Source: an uncultured Nocardioides sp. (GTDB lineage: Bacteria; Actinomycetota; Actinomycetes; Propionibacteriales; Nocardioidaceae). From it: a stretch of 64,000 nucleotides of DNA. Positions 10,030 to 18,881 of the stretch are shown here, in pieces; the first letter of the stretch is position 1, and each line of letters starts with the position of its first letter. The stretch spans positions 558,001 to 622,000 of the forward strand of contig NZ_CANKYS010000002.1 in assembly GCF_947488025.1 (NCBI RefSeq), written 5' to 3'. The notes under the pieces were generated by a model that worked only from the letters and a program-made list of their open reading frames with translations, had not been told where the DNA came from and searched no databases. The position numbers were made by a program, and so were the translations under genes.

Positions 10030-10329
10030 TCAGAGGGAGATGTCGGTGACCTTCACCTGGGTGTACTTCTGGCGGTGACCCTGGCGCTTCTTGTAGCCGG
10101 TCTTGTTCTTGTACTTCTGGATGATGATCTTCGGGCCCTTGGTGCGGCCGGTCACCTCGACGGTGACGCTCGCCTTGTCGAGGCCGGTCGCGGTGACCTT
10201 GTCACCGTCGACGACCATCACCACGGGAAGGGTGAGGGTGTCACCGGCGGCGGCCATCGCGTCGATCTCGATGACGTCGCCCACGGCAACCTTCTGCTGC
10301 TTGCTGCCACTGCGCACGACTGCGTACAC
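10030..10329 (-). CDS. rplU: 50S ribosomal protein L21
   Basis: A 99-residue protein that binds 23S rRNA. It begins MYAVVRSGSKQQKVAVGD and ends with the basic KNKTGYKKRQGHRQKYTQVKV segment typical of L21. The GTG start at 10329 is preceded by GAGGAG. It is the first gene of the rplU-rpmA unit and is separated from rne by about 185 bp holding a terminator and a promoter. Confidence 0.97.
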   Translation of the reverse strand: MYAVVRSGSKQQKVAVGDVIEIDAMAAAGDTLTLPVVMVVDGDKVTATGLDKASVTVEVTGRTKGPKIIIQKYKNKTGYKKRQGHRQKYTQVKVTDISL

Positions 10330-10427
10330 GGCGAGTCACTCTCCTCGATACGAACTACAGGTGAAAAAACTTCGGGACTGCGCACGACACCGCCTGATCG
10401 GGCGAGTACGCCGCGTGGCGGGCGCGC

Positions 10428-10457
10428 AGAATCGGTGCGTCGAACACCGAGGGTCAA
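10428..10457 (-). promoter_or_regulatory. rplU: putative rplU promoter
   Basis: On the minus strand TTGACC (10457-10452) is separated by 18 nt from GATTCT (10433-10428), a sensible housekeeping-sigma promoter. The start of transcription would be near 10421, giving a leader of about 90 nt that includes a TTTTTT run. Such ribosomal-protein leaders can be regulatory, but no defined structure is evident. Confidence 0.5.
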
Positions 10458-10472
10458 GACTACGGGATCGGG

Positions 10473-10499
10473 GGCCGACCGGGCAAAACGAGGTCGGCC
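10473..10499 (-). terminator. hairpin terminator downstream of rne
   Basis: A perfect 8-bp stem GGCCGACC/GGTCGGCC flanks an 11-nt loop, starting 17 nt after the rne stop. There is no T-tract after it. It would separate rne from the rplU promoter that follows. Confidence 0.5.
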
Positions 10500-10515
10500 A
10501 CCCGCTCCCGCGAGC

Positions 10516-13500
10516 TCAGCGCTTGCGCGAGCCCTTCTTCTTGATCGGGACGTGCTCGACCACCGGCGCCTCGCCCGGACCGCCGGACGACAGCTCCGGC
10601 TGTGCACTCGGCTGGCCGTCCGCTCCGGGCTCAAGACCTGCGGTCCCGGGCTCGACCACGCCCGACGCCGGCGCCGTGCCAACCCCGGACGGCGGTCCGG
10701 CGGGGCGGCTGGCGGAACGGCGACGCGTGCGGGTGACCACCTTCGGCTTCTCGGCCTCGACAGGCGCCTCGACGGGCTGCTCGACGGGCTGCTCGGCGGG
10801 CTGCTCGGTCTTCTCCTCGACCGCCCCGCCGTCGGCCGACGGCTCGGGCGAGGGCTCGGGGGCCGTCTCGGGGGAAGCCTCGGTCGACGCCTCCTCGACC
10901 TGCCGGTCGGCCCGCGCCATCGCGGCGACGTCCTTGGGCGAGGGAGCGTGGTGCTGCTCGGCGGACGCGGCGTTGCCGCTGTCGTTGCCGGACTCCTCGT
11001 TGCCCGAGCCGCGGCGTCCGCGCCTCCGGCTGCCGCGACGGCCCTCGCCGTCGTCGGGGCGTGCATCGGGGTCGACCGGCTGGTCCTTGATGACCACGCC
11101 CCGGCCGTGGCAGTGCTCGCAGTTCTCGCTGAACGCCTCCACCAGGCCGGTGCCGATGCGCTTGCGGGTCATCTGCACCAGTCCGAGCGAGGTCACCTCG
11201 GCGACCTGGTGGCGGGTGCGGTCGCGACCGAGGCACTCCACGAGCCGGCGTACGACGAGGTCGCGGTTCGACTCGAGCACCATGTCGATGAAGTCGACGA
11301 CGATGATGCCGCCGATGTCGCGCAGCCGGAGCTGGCGCACGATCTCCTCTGCCGCCTCGAGGTTGTTCTTGGTCACCGTCTCCTCGAGGTTGCCCCCGGA
11401 CCCGGTGAACTTGCCGGTGTTGACGTCGACGACGGTCATCGCCTCGGTGCGGTCGATGATGAGTGAGCCTCCCGAGGGCAGCCAGACCTTGCGGTCCAGG
11501 CCCTTCTGGATCTGCTCCTCGATGCGGTAGGTCGAGAACACGTCGCCCCCAGTCGCGCCGCGCTCGAACTTCTCGAGCCGCTCGCCGAGGTCGGGGGCGA
11601 CCGAGTCGACGTACCCACGGACGGTCTCCCAGGCCTCGTCACCCTCGATGACGAGCTTGGCGAAGTCCTCGGTGAACAGGTCGCGGACGACCTTGAGGGT
11701 CAGGTCGGGCTCGCCGTAGAGCAGCTGCGGGCCGGAACCCCTGTGGGTCGCCTTCTTCTCGATGTCCTCCCAGCGTGCCTTGAGGCGCTCGACGTCGCGC
11801 GTCAGCTCCTCCTCACTGGCACCTTCCGCCGCGGTGCGCACGATGACGCCGGCGGTGTCGGGGACGATCTCCTTCAGGAGCGTCTTGAGACGGCTGCGCT
11901 CGGTGTCGGGCAGCTTGCGGGAGATCCCGGACGTGGTGCCGTCCGGGACGTAGACGAGGAAGCGGCCGGCCAGGCTCACCTGGCTGGTCAGGCGGGCGCC
12001 CTTGTGGCCGACCGGGTCCTTGGTGACCTGCACGAGGACCATCTGGCCGCTGGAGAGCACCGACTCGATCTTGCGCGGCTGGCCCTCCTTGTGGCCGAGC
12101 GACTGCCAGTTGACCTCGCCGGCGTAGAGGACCGCGTTGCGGCCCTTGCCGATGTCGATGAAGGCGGCCTCCATCGACGGGAGGACGTTCTGCACCCGGC
12201 CGAGGTAGACGTTGCCGATGAGGGAGGTCTGGGACTCGCGGGCGACGTAGTGCTCCACGAGGACCTTGTCCTCGAGCACGGCGATCTGGGTCAGCTCCTT
12301 GCGCTGGCGGATCACCATCACCCGATCGACCGACTCGCGGCGGGCGAGGAACTCGGCCTCGCTGACGATCGGCGCCCGGCGTCGGCCGGCCTCGCGGCCC
12401 TCGCGACGACGCTGCTTCTTGGCCTCCAGCCGGGTGGAGCCCTGGACCGAGGTGATCTGGTCCTCGGCGGATCGGGTCTTGCGGACGCGGGTGACGGTGT
12501 TGGGCTCGCTGTCGTCGGAGGGGCCCTCCTCGCCGGCGCGGCGACGGCGGCGACGGCGGCGCGAGGTGCCCTCGCCGGTGCCGTCGGACTCGTCGGAGTC
12601 ACCGTCGCTCGGGCCGGAGGTCGTGGTCGACTCCGCGGTGTCGTCGGCGGTGTCGGCGGACCCGGCGCCGGTGTCACCACCCTCGTCGCCGCCCTCGCCG
12701 GACTTGCGACGACGACGGCCACCACGACGGCGGCGCCGGCGACCGGAGCCACCGTCACCCTCTGAGTCGTCGCTGGACTCCCCCGCGTCGGCGGTGTCGG
12801 TGCCGGTGTCGGCGACCTCCCCGGCGACCTCGGTCGCGTCGACGTCGGCGAGGACCGTGTCGGCGGCGGCCTCCTCGTCCTCGTCGGGGACGGGCACCTG
12901 GTCGACCTGCGCCGCGGCAGCCTTCTTGCCGGACCTCGACCCGGACCTCTTCCTGGCCGGCTTCTCGTCAGGCTGCTCGGCGTCGGAAATATCGGCGTCG
13001 GATGTCTCGGCGGGTGACTTCTTCGCGGCTGACTTCTTTGCCGTTGACTTCTTCGCCGCGGTCTTCTTCCCGGTCACGGGGGCGTCCGCGGCGTCAGCGG
13101 GCCCGGTCGCCTCGGCCTCGCGCCCGGCCGGCGCACTCTCGACCGGAGCCGGCGCCGCCTTCTTGCGGGTGCGGCGGGTGGTCGTGGTGACGACCGGCGG
13201 CTGGAACAGCACGGCGTGGCCGGTCGCGGCGTCGGTGGTGTCGGCTGTGGTGTCGGTGGCCGGCGCGGTCTCCTCGGCCTCCGGCTGGGGTGCTGCGGCG
13301 GCCTTCTTGGCGCTGGTCCGCTTGGCGGCCGCCTTCTTGGCCGGGGCCTTCTCGGCGGACTTGGCCGCGGACTTGCGGGCGGCGGCCTTCTTCACCGGCG
13401 CCGGGGCGTCCTCGACATCGGCCTGCGGCTCCACCACGGGCGCGTCGGCCTCGGGCGTCGCGGCGGCCTTCTTCGCGGCGCTCTTGCGAGCCGGCGCCTT

Positions 13501-13728
13501 CTTGGCGGGCGCCCGGCGCGAGGTGGTGCGCACGACGGGGGCGTCGGCGTCGGCGTCGGCGGGCGCGGCGGCCGGCGTGTCTCCGGCCGGCGCAGCGGCT
13601 GCCTTCTTGGCAGGCGCCTTCCGCGTACGACGTGTCACGACGGGTGCGGTGCCCCCGTCGGTCGCCCCGGGAGTCGTGGACCCCGACTCGGTGCGCTCGG
13701 GCTGGTCGGGCTGGTCATCACTGAGCAT
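10516..13728 (-). CDS. rne: ribonuclease E/G (Rne/Rng family) with long low-complexity arms
   Basis: A 1070-residue endoribonuclease that would process rRNA/tRNA and decay mRNA. Residues 1-480 are low complexity: many KKAAAK/AKKSAAKK/RRAPAKK blocks mixed with acidic stretches and an RRRRRRGGRRRR run. The S1 domain is near 500-580 (LIGNVYLGRVQNVLPS). The catalytic DNase-I-like core holds VVDVNTGKF (near 766) and IIVVDFIDM with the two metal-binding Asp residues. The Zn-link CEHCHG is near 870, and an acidic/Glu-Pro tail ends in KKKGSRKR. ATG 13728 follows GAGGAG. An upstream in-frame GTG at 13896 is possible but less well placed. Confidence 0.93.
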   Translation of the reverse strand: MLSDDQPDQPERTESGSTTPGATDGGTAPVVTRRTRKAPAKKAAAAPAGDTPAAAPADADADAPVVRTTSRRAPAKKAPARKSAAKKAAATPEADAPVVEPQADVEDAPAPVKKAAARKSAAKSAEKAPAKKAAAKRTSAKKAAAAPQPEAEETAPATDTTADTTDAATGHAVLFQPPVVTTTTRRTRKKAAPAPVESAPAGREAEATGPADAADAPVTGKKTAAKKSTAKKSAAKKSPAETSDADISDAEQPDEKPARKRSGSRSGKKAAAAQVDQVPVPDEDEEAAADTVLADVDATEVAGEVADTGTDTADAGESSDDSEGDGGSGRRRRRRGGRRRRKSGEGGDEGGDTGAGSADTADDTAESTTTSGPSDGDSDESDGTGEGTSRRRRRRRRAGEEGPSDDSEPNTVTRVRKTRSAEDQITSVQGSTRLEAKKQRRREGREAGRRRAPIVSEAEFLARRESVDRVMVIRQRKELTQIAVLEDKVLVEHYVARESQTSLIGNVYLGRVQNVLPSMEAAFIDIGKGRNAVLYAGEVNWQSLGHKEGQPRKIESVLSSGQMVLVQVTKDPVGHKGARLTSQVSLAGRFLVYVPDGTTSGISRKLPDTERSRLKTLLKEIVPDTAGVIVRTAAEGASEEELTRDVERLKARWEDIEKKATHRGSGPQLLYGEPDLTLKVVRDLFTEDFAKLVIEGDEAWETVRGYVDSVAPDLGERLEKFERGATGGDVFSTYRIEEQIQKGLDRKVWLPSGGSLIIDRTEAMTVVDVNTGKFTGSGGNLEETVTKNNLEAAEEIVRQLRLRDIGGIIVVDFIDMVLESNRDLVVRRLVECLGRDRTRHQVAEVTSLGLVQMTRKRIGTGLVEAFSENCEHCHGRGVVIKDQPVDPDARPDDGEGRRGSRRRGRRGSGNEESGNDSGNAASAEQHHAPSPKDVAAMARADRQVEEASTEASPETAPEPSPEPSADGGAVEEKTEQPAEQPVEQPVEAPVEAEKPKVVTRTRRRSASRPAGPPSGVGTAPASGVVEPGTAGLEPGADGQPSAQPELSSGGPGEAPVVEHVPIKKKGSRKR

Positions 13729-14051
13729 GCGGTGCTCCTCGGGCACCGTGACGGTGCCGGTACGGCGCCCGCTCCTCTCGCGACGCGATCGGCGGGGGCG
13801 CAAAGCTTCTGTGGCGGCGACCCCCTCCGCGGGTGCGTCTCCGGACGGCCGGTGCGCCACCCGCCGCGGTCGCCGGGCCACGCGAGTCGCTGTCACCGAC
13901 TCCTGTGGCCGCGTCGCGGTCCGGTGACGTCCACCTACCCGGGGTGCCGACCACTGGTGCGGCCGGCGAGAACGTCGTCGGCTCGACGGATCCCGACGGT
14001 TGGACGGGGCGTCGAACGTGGCGAGTATCGCACATCGACGTGCGACGGGCC
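13729..14051 (-). promoter_or_regulatory. long rne leader with putative promoter and palindrome
   Basis: These 323 bp hold no convincing gene. On the minus strand GATACT (14029-14024) is a possible -10 box. It would give a 5' leader of about 290 nt before the rne ATG. The box overlaps an 18-bp inverted repeat at 14028-14045 with arms TCGCAC and GTGCGA, which could be an operator. The frame of rne stays open back to 13896, so part of the leader might be translated. Confidence 0.35.
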
Positions 14052-14777
14052 TTATGCGCGAGGAGCCAGCGGGTCGCCGACCTCGTCCCCTCCGAGCAGC
14101 GGCCCTTGGGCCAGGCGCGTCATCAACGGCGCCTCACCCGCACCGAGGCCGGCCACGGTCTCCAGCCCGCGGAGCACGTCGTCGGGGCGCACGGCGGGCG
14201 TCCCGTGCCGCAGCACGACTTCGAGTGCGGTACGACTGCCAGCCTCATCGCCGGGCAGCACGACGAGCGCGACGACGGCACCGCGCGCGTCGAACTCGCG
14301 CATCCCCTTCTTGGTCATCCGCTCGACGGGAGCCTCGTCAGCCGCAAGGAACCTCTCGACCGCGTCCATGACGGACTCCCGGTCGGCGTCGATCTCGATG
14401 CGCCACCGGCTCGCCTCCAGCAGGTCGGCGAGCGAGCCCCCGGGAGACTCCACCACCTCGATCACGTCGAGACCGGGAGGTAGGGCCTCGTCGAGCATCG
14501 CGTGGACGTCGGTGGGTACGACCACCTCCGCGAGGGCGAGCTCGAGGTACTCCGCCTCGCTCGCCGAGCCCGTCGGTGCCGCACCGGCGTACGAGATCCG
14601 CGGGTGCGGGTTGAAACCGGACGAGTACGCCATCGGCACCCGCGCGCGGAACACCGCACGTTCGAAGGCGCGGCTGAAGTCGCGATGACTGGTGAACCGC
14701 AGCCGTCCGCGCTTCGCGTAGCGGACGCGGAGTCGTTGGACCGGCGGGGCTTGCTGCTCGGGCTGCTGCTGGGGCAC
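14052..14777 (-). CDS. TIGR03936/DUF2344 radical SAM-associated protein
   Basis: A 241-residue protein with the DUF2344 signature: VRYAKRGRLRFTSHRDFSRAFERA, then PMAYSSGFNPHPRISYA and SEAEYLELAL. This family is the standing partner of the TIGR03960 B12-binding radical SAM protein. The two are usually adjacent or fused, ahead of rne-rplU-rpmA-obgE. Here the partner gene is about 11.5 kb away at 26344-28317. The molecular role of the pair is not established; association with tRNA/rRNA processing genes is by neighbourhood only. The GTG start at 14777 follows a Gln-rich region start (PQQQPEQQ). Confidence 0.85.
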   Translation of the reverse strand: MPQQQPEQQAPPVQRLRVRYAKRGRLRFTSHRDFSRAFERAVFRARVPMAYSSGFNPHPRISYAGAAPTGSASEAEYLELALAEVVVPTDVHAMLDEALPPGLDVIEVVESPGGSLADLLEASRWRIEIDADRESVMDAVERFLAADEAPVERMTKKGMREFDARGAVVALVVLPGDEAGSRTALEVVLRHGTPAVRPDDVLRGLETVAGLGAGEAPLMTRLAQGPLLGGDEVGDPLAPRA

Positions 14778-14798
14778 GGCGCAACGGTAGATGACCCG

Positions 14799-14833
14799 TA
14801 TAGTGCGGCCGGTCCCACCGGCGAGCTGGAAGG
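14799..14833 (+). promoter_or_regulatory. putative -10 box and ribosome-binding site for the GT-C-like gene
   Basis: TATAGT at 14799-14804 is a good -10 hexamer in a GC-rich background. GGAAGG at 14828-14833 is 8 nt before the GTG at 14842. Together they argue for that start rather than the in-frame ATG at 14791, which would lie upstream of the transcript start. Confidence 0.45.
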
Positions 14834-14841
14834 TATTCGAC

Positions 14842-16764
14842 GTGCGTCCTGTGCGCGAAAGACTGCGCGACGCGCGCTGGCCGGTCATCCTTCCGATCCT
14901 GGTCTACGCGGTCCTCGCGCTCACCGGCACGAACTACTCGAGCATCGGCATCGACCAGTTGCGCGAGACACCCGGCGAGCACGACGGCATCATGCTGGGT
15001 ACGCCACTGACGGTGCGGTCCGACGAGTGGGCGACGAGCACGCCGGCGCTGCTGCGCGTGCTGGCCACCGGGGCGACCGACGACCTCAACCCGCTGACGG
15101 CCGACGACGAATTCCTGAACTCCTTGCCCAGCGGCCCCGTGAGTACCGTCGTCCTCCTCGACCGCTCGCTCCTGCAGCTCGGCCCGTGGCTCCCCGACCA
15201 CGTGCTCTACTCCGCCACGCTGTGGCTGCCGCTCCTGCTGCTGGCGCTGAGCACACCTGCCTGGTTCGCCCGGATCACCGGGAGCAGCCGGATCGGCTGG
15301 TTCGCTTTCGCGCTCCTCGTCCTCTGCCCATTGGTGGCGTGGTGGTCGTTCGGCCCTCTCGCCACCCTTGGGCCCCTCTTCGCGGGCTGCGTCGCGCTGC
15401 TCAAGGCGCACGAGGCCGCGCTCGGTGGACGCCGTCTGGTCATGGCTGGTTGGACCATCGGATCGGCCCTCCTGCTCGCGCGGACCCTGTACGGCTACCA
15501 GCCATGGAGCGTGGTCCTGGGAAGCTCGGTGCTGGCAGCCACGGTCGCCTTCCTCCTCGTCCCGCAGGAGGGCCGTCGGCGCGCCGTGGGGGTGGTCGCC
15601 GCCGCGGGGGCTGCGACCCTCGCGGCACTCGGGGCGGTGCTGGTCGAGAACCGCGCCACTCTCGCCGTCCTCGCGGAGACGGTCTACCCCGGGCAGCGCC
15701 GCGCAGATGGGCTGCCCAGCCCGCTGCAGGACATCTTCGCGGCCCCGGCGCTGAGCGTGCTCCAGGACAACCCCGGGATCAACGGCTCCAACGCCAGCGA
15801 GATCTCGTCGTCCTTCGGTGTCGCCCTGGTGTGGTTCGCCGTTCTGACCGCGGCCATGTGGCGACCGGCGCCACCGGCCCACCGGTCCGCCGTCATCGTG
15901 CTCGGAGCGGCAACCGCTCTCTGGTTCGCATGGTCCACCCTCGCGCTCGGCACCCTCGCGAGCTCGGTGCCGCTGCTGAGCATGGTCCCGCAGGCGCGCG
16001 CCGCCGATGTGGTGGGCATGTTGGGCGTGGTCCTCGTGTGCCTGGTCATCCCGCTACTCCCCGACCTGGGCTCGCGGCGGCTCGCGGTCGTGGCCGGCGT
16101 GGCGACCGGAGCCACCACGGCGTACGCGGCGTCCCTCCTACGCCTCGTCAGCATCCCCACCCTGTCGCTGACCACGATCTACCTCTCCTCAGCTGTCGTG
16201 GCCCTGGCCGTCTTCGCCGTGACGCTCCGGCCCCGCCGCCCCCACGGCTACGTCGTCGCCGTCGTCGGTGCAGCTCTCCTCGTGTGGAACGTCAACCCTC
16301 TGCTGGTGGGGCTTGCCGACCTGCGGGGCAGCACCGTCGCCGACGACCTGCTCGCCGACGCCCCCGCGATCCGCGCCGACGGCGAGGTGTGGGCCACCGA
16401 TGCGTACGCCGTCGACAGCCTGCTCGCGGCCACCGGCGTGCCGAGCCTGTCGGGCCGGCAGCTCGCCGGCCCCGACACCGAGGCCTGGGAGGCAATGGTC
16501 CCCGACGCGGACCAGGCCCTGTGGAACCGCGGCGGCGCCTTCGTCTGGTTCCAGTGGGTCGACAAGCCCGGGATTGCGGTGTCCAACCCGAGCGCCGACG
16601 TCATCGTGGTGCAGGCATCACCGTGCACCCTCGCCGAGCGCGTTCCTGCGGTGCGCACCATCGTCGCCACCCGCGACCTCGACCTGCCGTGCCTGCGCGA
16701 GACCGACCGCTTCGACTGGGGCGGCTCGTCGCGCGTCCTCTACGAGATCCGGGTGGGGCGATAG
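14842..16764 (+). CDS. polytopic membrane protein, GT-C/GtrC-like glycosyltransferase candidate
   Basis: A 640-residue protein with about 11 predicted transmembrane helices and a C-terminal soluble domain of about 130 residues (from LRGSTVADDLLADAP). The loop after helix 1 contains LTVRSDEWATSTPALL, resembling the RSDEW motif of large GtrC-like membrane proteins that may use polyprenyl-phosphate sugars. That similarity is from memory and moderate. The next gene is a DPM1-like GT2, 1 nt downstream, the expected maker of a lipid-linked sugar donor. Function as a sugar transferase on the outer face of the membrane is inferred, not shown. Confidence 0.6.
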   Translation: MRPVRERLRDARWPVILPILVYAVLALTGTNYSSIGIDQLRETPGEHDGIMLGTPLTVRSDEWATSTPALLRVLATGATDDLNPLTADDEFLNSLPSGPVSTVVLLDRSLLQLGPWLPDHVLYSATLWLPLLLLALSTPAWFARITGSSRIGWFAFALLVLCPLVAWWSFGPLATLGPLFAGCVALLKAHEAALGGRRLVMAGWTIGSALLLARTLYGYQPWSVVLGSSVLAATVAFLLVPQEGRRRAVGVVAAAGAATLAALGAVLVENRATLAVLAETVYPGQRRADGLPSPLQDIFAAPALSVLQDNPGINGSNASEISSSFGVALVWFAVLTAAMWRPAPPAHRSAVIVLGAATALWFAWSTLALGTLASSVPLLSMVPQARAADVVGMLGVVLVCLVIPLLPDLGSRRLAVVAGVATGATTAYAASLLRLVSIPTLSLTTIYLSSAVVALAVFAVTLRPRRPHGYVVAVVGAALLVWNVNPLLVGLADLRGSTVADDLLADAPAIRADGEVWATDAYAVDSLLAATGVPSLSGRQLAGPDTEAWEAMVPDADQALWNRGGAFVWFQWVDKPGIAVSNPSADVIVVQASPCTLAERVPAVRTIVATRDLDLPCLRETDRFDWGGSSRVLYEIRVGR

Positions 16765-16765
16765 C

Positions 16766-17623
16766 ATGCGTCCCATGCCAGCCGCCTGGGTGTCGGGCCG
16801 CCGTGTCCTCGTCATCGTGCCCGCGTGGAACGAGCAGGCCTCCATCGGCACCACCGTCAGCGAGATCCGGGCCTGCGTGCCCGAGGCGGATCTCCTCGTC
16901 GTCGACGACGGGTCGTCCGACCACACCCGCCAACGTGCCGCAGAAGCAGGCGCCACGGTGTGCAGCCTCCCCTACAACCTCGGCGTGGGCGGCGCCATGC
17001 GCGCGGGCTACCGATTCGCGCTGCGCAACGACTACGACATCGCGGTGCAGATCGACGCCGATGGCCAGCACGACCCGCGCTACGTGCCCACGCTCGTGGA
17101 CCGTCTGTCGGAGGCAGACGTCGTGATCGGCGCACGCTTCGCAACGGCTGACGACCCGTACAAGGTGCGCGGACCACGACGATGGGCCATGGTGCTGCTG
17201 GCTACCGTCCTCTCCCGTCTGGCCCACACCCGCCTCACCGACGTCACGTCGGGCTTTCGCGTCAGCAACAGACGCGCCATCTCGCTGTTCGCGCGGCACT
17301 ACCCGGCCGAGTACCTCGGCGACACCGTGGAGTCACTCGTGATCGGGGCTCGCGCCGGGTGCGTCATACGTCAGGAGCCGGTCGTCATGCGGCCCCGCAT
17401 GGCCGGGCGTGCCTCCCACTCCCCTGTCAAGGCCGCTGTCTACCTGCTGCGGGCCGTCTTCGCACTGTTCCTCGCGCTGGTGCGCGACTGGCCGGCCCAG
17501 CTCGACGACTCGGCCGGTGCCTCCACTGCGCCGACGCCCCAGCCGTCCGCCACCAGCGAACCACCGCGCGCGCGCGGTGTGACCGCGCCCGAAGATCGCG
17601 CGACCGAACAGGTCGAGCCATGA
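16766..17623 (+). CDS. glycosyltransferase family 2, DPM1/GtrB-like
   Basis: A 285-residue GT-A protein. VLVIVPAWNEQASIG, LLVVDDGSSD and IAVQIDADGQHDP (DxD-type metal site) match dolichyl-phosphate mannosyltransferase-like enzymes. LTDVTSGFRVSNRRAI is also typical of that subgroup. One amphipathic or membrane-associated helix (AVYLLRAVFALFLALV) is near the C-terminus, then a disordered Pro/Ala tail. It probably charges polyprenyl phosphate with a sugar. The ATG at 16766 follows GGTGGGG; a second ATG lies at 16775. Its stop overlaps the DUF2304 start (ATGA), so the two are translationally coupled. Confidence 0.87.
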   Translation: MRPMPAAWVSGRRVLVIVPAWNEQASIGTTVSEIRACVPEADLLVVDDGSSDHTRQRAAEAGATVCSLPYNLGVGGAMRAGYRFALRNDYDIAVQIDADGQHDPRYVPTLVDRLSEADVVIGARFATADDPYKVRGPRRWAMVLLATVLSRLAHTRLTDVTSGFRVSNRRAISLFARHYPAEYLGDTVESLVIGARAGCVIRQEPVVMRPRMAGRASHSPVKAAVYLLRAVFALFLALVRDWPAQLDDSAGASTAPTPQPSATSEPPRARGVTAPEDRATEQVEP

Positions 17624-17994
17624 GCGGCGTCAGCATCCTCGGGATCGTCGGTTCGCTCGTGATCCTCCTGTCCCTCTTCGAGATGCTCCGACGGCACCGG
17701 CTGCGGGAGAAGTACGCTCTGATCTGGGGCATCGTGGCCCTCGGGGCCCTGACCGTCGCCGCGTTCCCGAGCCTGCTGGCCTGGGCCACCACAGCGATCG
17801 GCCTCCAGGTCCCGGCCAACCTGCTGTTCTTCGTCGCCTCGTTGGTGATCATGGTGCTGACGCTCCAGCACAGCTCCGAGCTCGGTCGTCTGGAGGAACG
17901 CACCCGCACCCTCGCCGAGGACGTCGCCCTGCTCCAGGTCGAGCTCGAGCGTCGCCCGCTCCTGGAGAAGGAGTCGGGCGAGGAGAGCGCATGA
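17620..17994 (+). CDS. DUF2304 domain membrane protein
   Basis: A 124-residue protein with three hydrophobic helices (GIVGSLVILLSLFEML, ALIWGIVALGALTVAAF, LLFFVASLVIMVLTL) and a charged helical tail beginning HSSELGRLEERTRTLAEDVALLQ. RHRLREKYALIWG is the family hallmark. DUF2304 proteins accompany DPM-like glycosyltransferases in many bacteria. A role as membrane anchor or lipid-sugar flipping partner is a guess. Both ends overlap neighbours by 4 nt (ATGA), so it is made in step with the two GT2 proteins. Confidence 0.85.
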   Translation: MSGVSILGIVGSLVILLSLFEMLRRHRLREKYALIWGIVALGALTVAAFPSLLAWATTAIGLQVPANLLFFVASLVIMVLTLQHSSELGRLEERTRTLAEDVALLQVELERRPLLEKESGEESA

Positions 17995-18881
17995 GTGAGG
18001 ACCTCCAGGTGTTCGTCCCGTTCTGGGGCGACCCGGGGCTGCTCTACACCACCGTCGAGAGCGTTCGTGCGCAGACGGACCACAGGTGGACCCTGACGAT
18101 CGTCGACGATTGCTACCCCGACCCCGGGGTCGCTCGCCACTTCGCCCTGGAGGACGACCCTCGCATCACCTACCTCCGCAACGAGACCAATCTCGGGATC
18201 GCGGACAACTTCGAGAAGTGCCGTCGGTTGGCCACGCACGACCTGGTGATGTTCCTCGGCTGCGACGACCTCCTGCACCCCGACTTCGTGGCCCGTGCGA
18301 GAGAGCTCATGGCGACGTACCCCGACGCCGCGATACTGCAGATGGGCGTGCAGGTGATCGACGAGTCCGGGGCGGTCGCGGCGCCGCTCGGCGACCGGAT
18401 CAAGGCCATGCTGCGTCCTCGCTCGAGGCCTACCCGCCTGTTGTCAGGTGAGGACCTGGCGGTCAGCCTGCTGCGAGGCAACTGGCTCTACTGGCCATCG
18501 CTCGTCTTCCGGCGCTCGTGGTTGGTCGACCGCCCGTTTCGTGCGGATCTGCCGATCGTCCTCGACCTCGCCCTCATCCTGGACATCGTGCGCGACGGCG
18601 GAGCACTGGTCCTGGACTCACGCAAGGCCTTCTCCTACCGACGTCACGCGGAGAGCCTGTCATCGGCCGCCGCTCTCGACGGGTCGCGGTTCGAGGACGA
18701 TCGCCGCTACTTCCGAGAGGTGGGCGCCGACCTCGCGGCGATCGGCTGGTCTCGTGCGGCACGTGCCGCACGACGCCGGTGGACCTCCCGGCTCCACGGG
18801 CTGACTCTCCTGCCCCAGGCGCTGCGCGGGCCACAGCGGCGACGCTCCGTGCACCACATCTGGACCCACGTCACCGGTTGA
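17991..18881 (+). CDS. glycosyltransferase family 2
   Basis: A 296-residue GT-A enzyme. LQVFVPFWGDPGLLYTTVESV is the nucleotide-sugar entry, TIVDDCYPD carries the first Asp pair, and MFLGCDDLLHPDF carries the DxD-like metal site. The C-terminal 90 residues are basic and helical. Last gene of the four-gene plus-strand unit and coupled to DUF2304 by ATGA. It converges with the next GT2, overlapping it by 11 nt. Sugar and acceptor are unknown. Confidence 0.85.
   Translation: MSEDLQVFVPFWGDPGLLYTTVESVRAQTDHRWTLTIVDDCYPDPGVARHFALEDDPRITYLRNETNLGIADNFEKCRRLATHDLVMFLGCDDLLHPDFVARARELMATYPDAAILQMGVQVIDESGAVAAPLGDRIKAMLRPRSRPTRLLSGEDLAVSLLRGNWLYWPSLVFRRSWLVDRPFRADLPIVLDLALILDIVRDGGALVLDSRKAFSYRRHAESLSSAAALDGSRFEDDRRYFREVGADLAAIGWSRAARAARRRWTSRLHGLTLLPQALRGPQRRRSVHHIWTHVTG

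Noticed and set aside
12700..13650. Repetitive KKAAAK coding stretches in rne considered as an independent histone-like gene
   Set aside because: The frame runs without break into the S1 and catalytic domains of RNase E, and the only good ribosome-binding site is before 13728.
14791..14841. Upstream in-frame ATG at 14791 as start of the GT-C-like protein
   Set aside because: It lies upstream of the TATAGT -10 box region and has no ribosome-binding site; GTG 14842 has GGAAGG at 8 nt.
18871..18881. Overlap of two convergent GT2 genes considered as evidence of a frameshift or broken gene
   Set aside because: Both proteins are full length with intact motifs; an 11-nt tail overlap is normal for tightly packed convergent genes.
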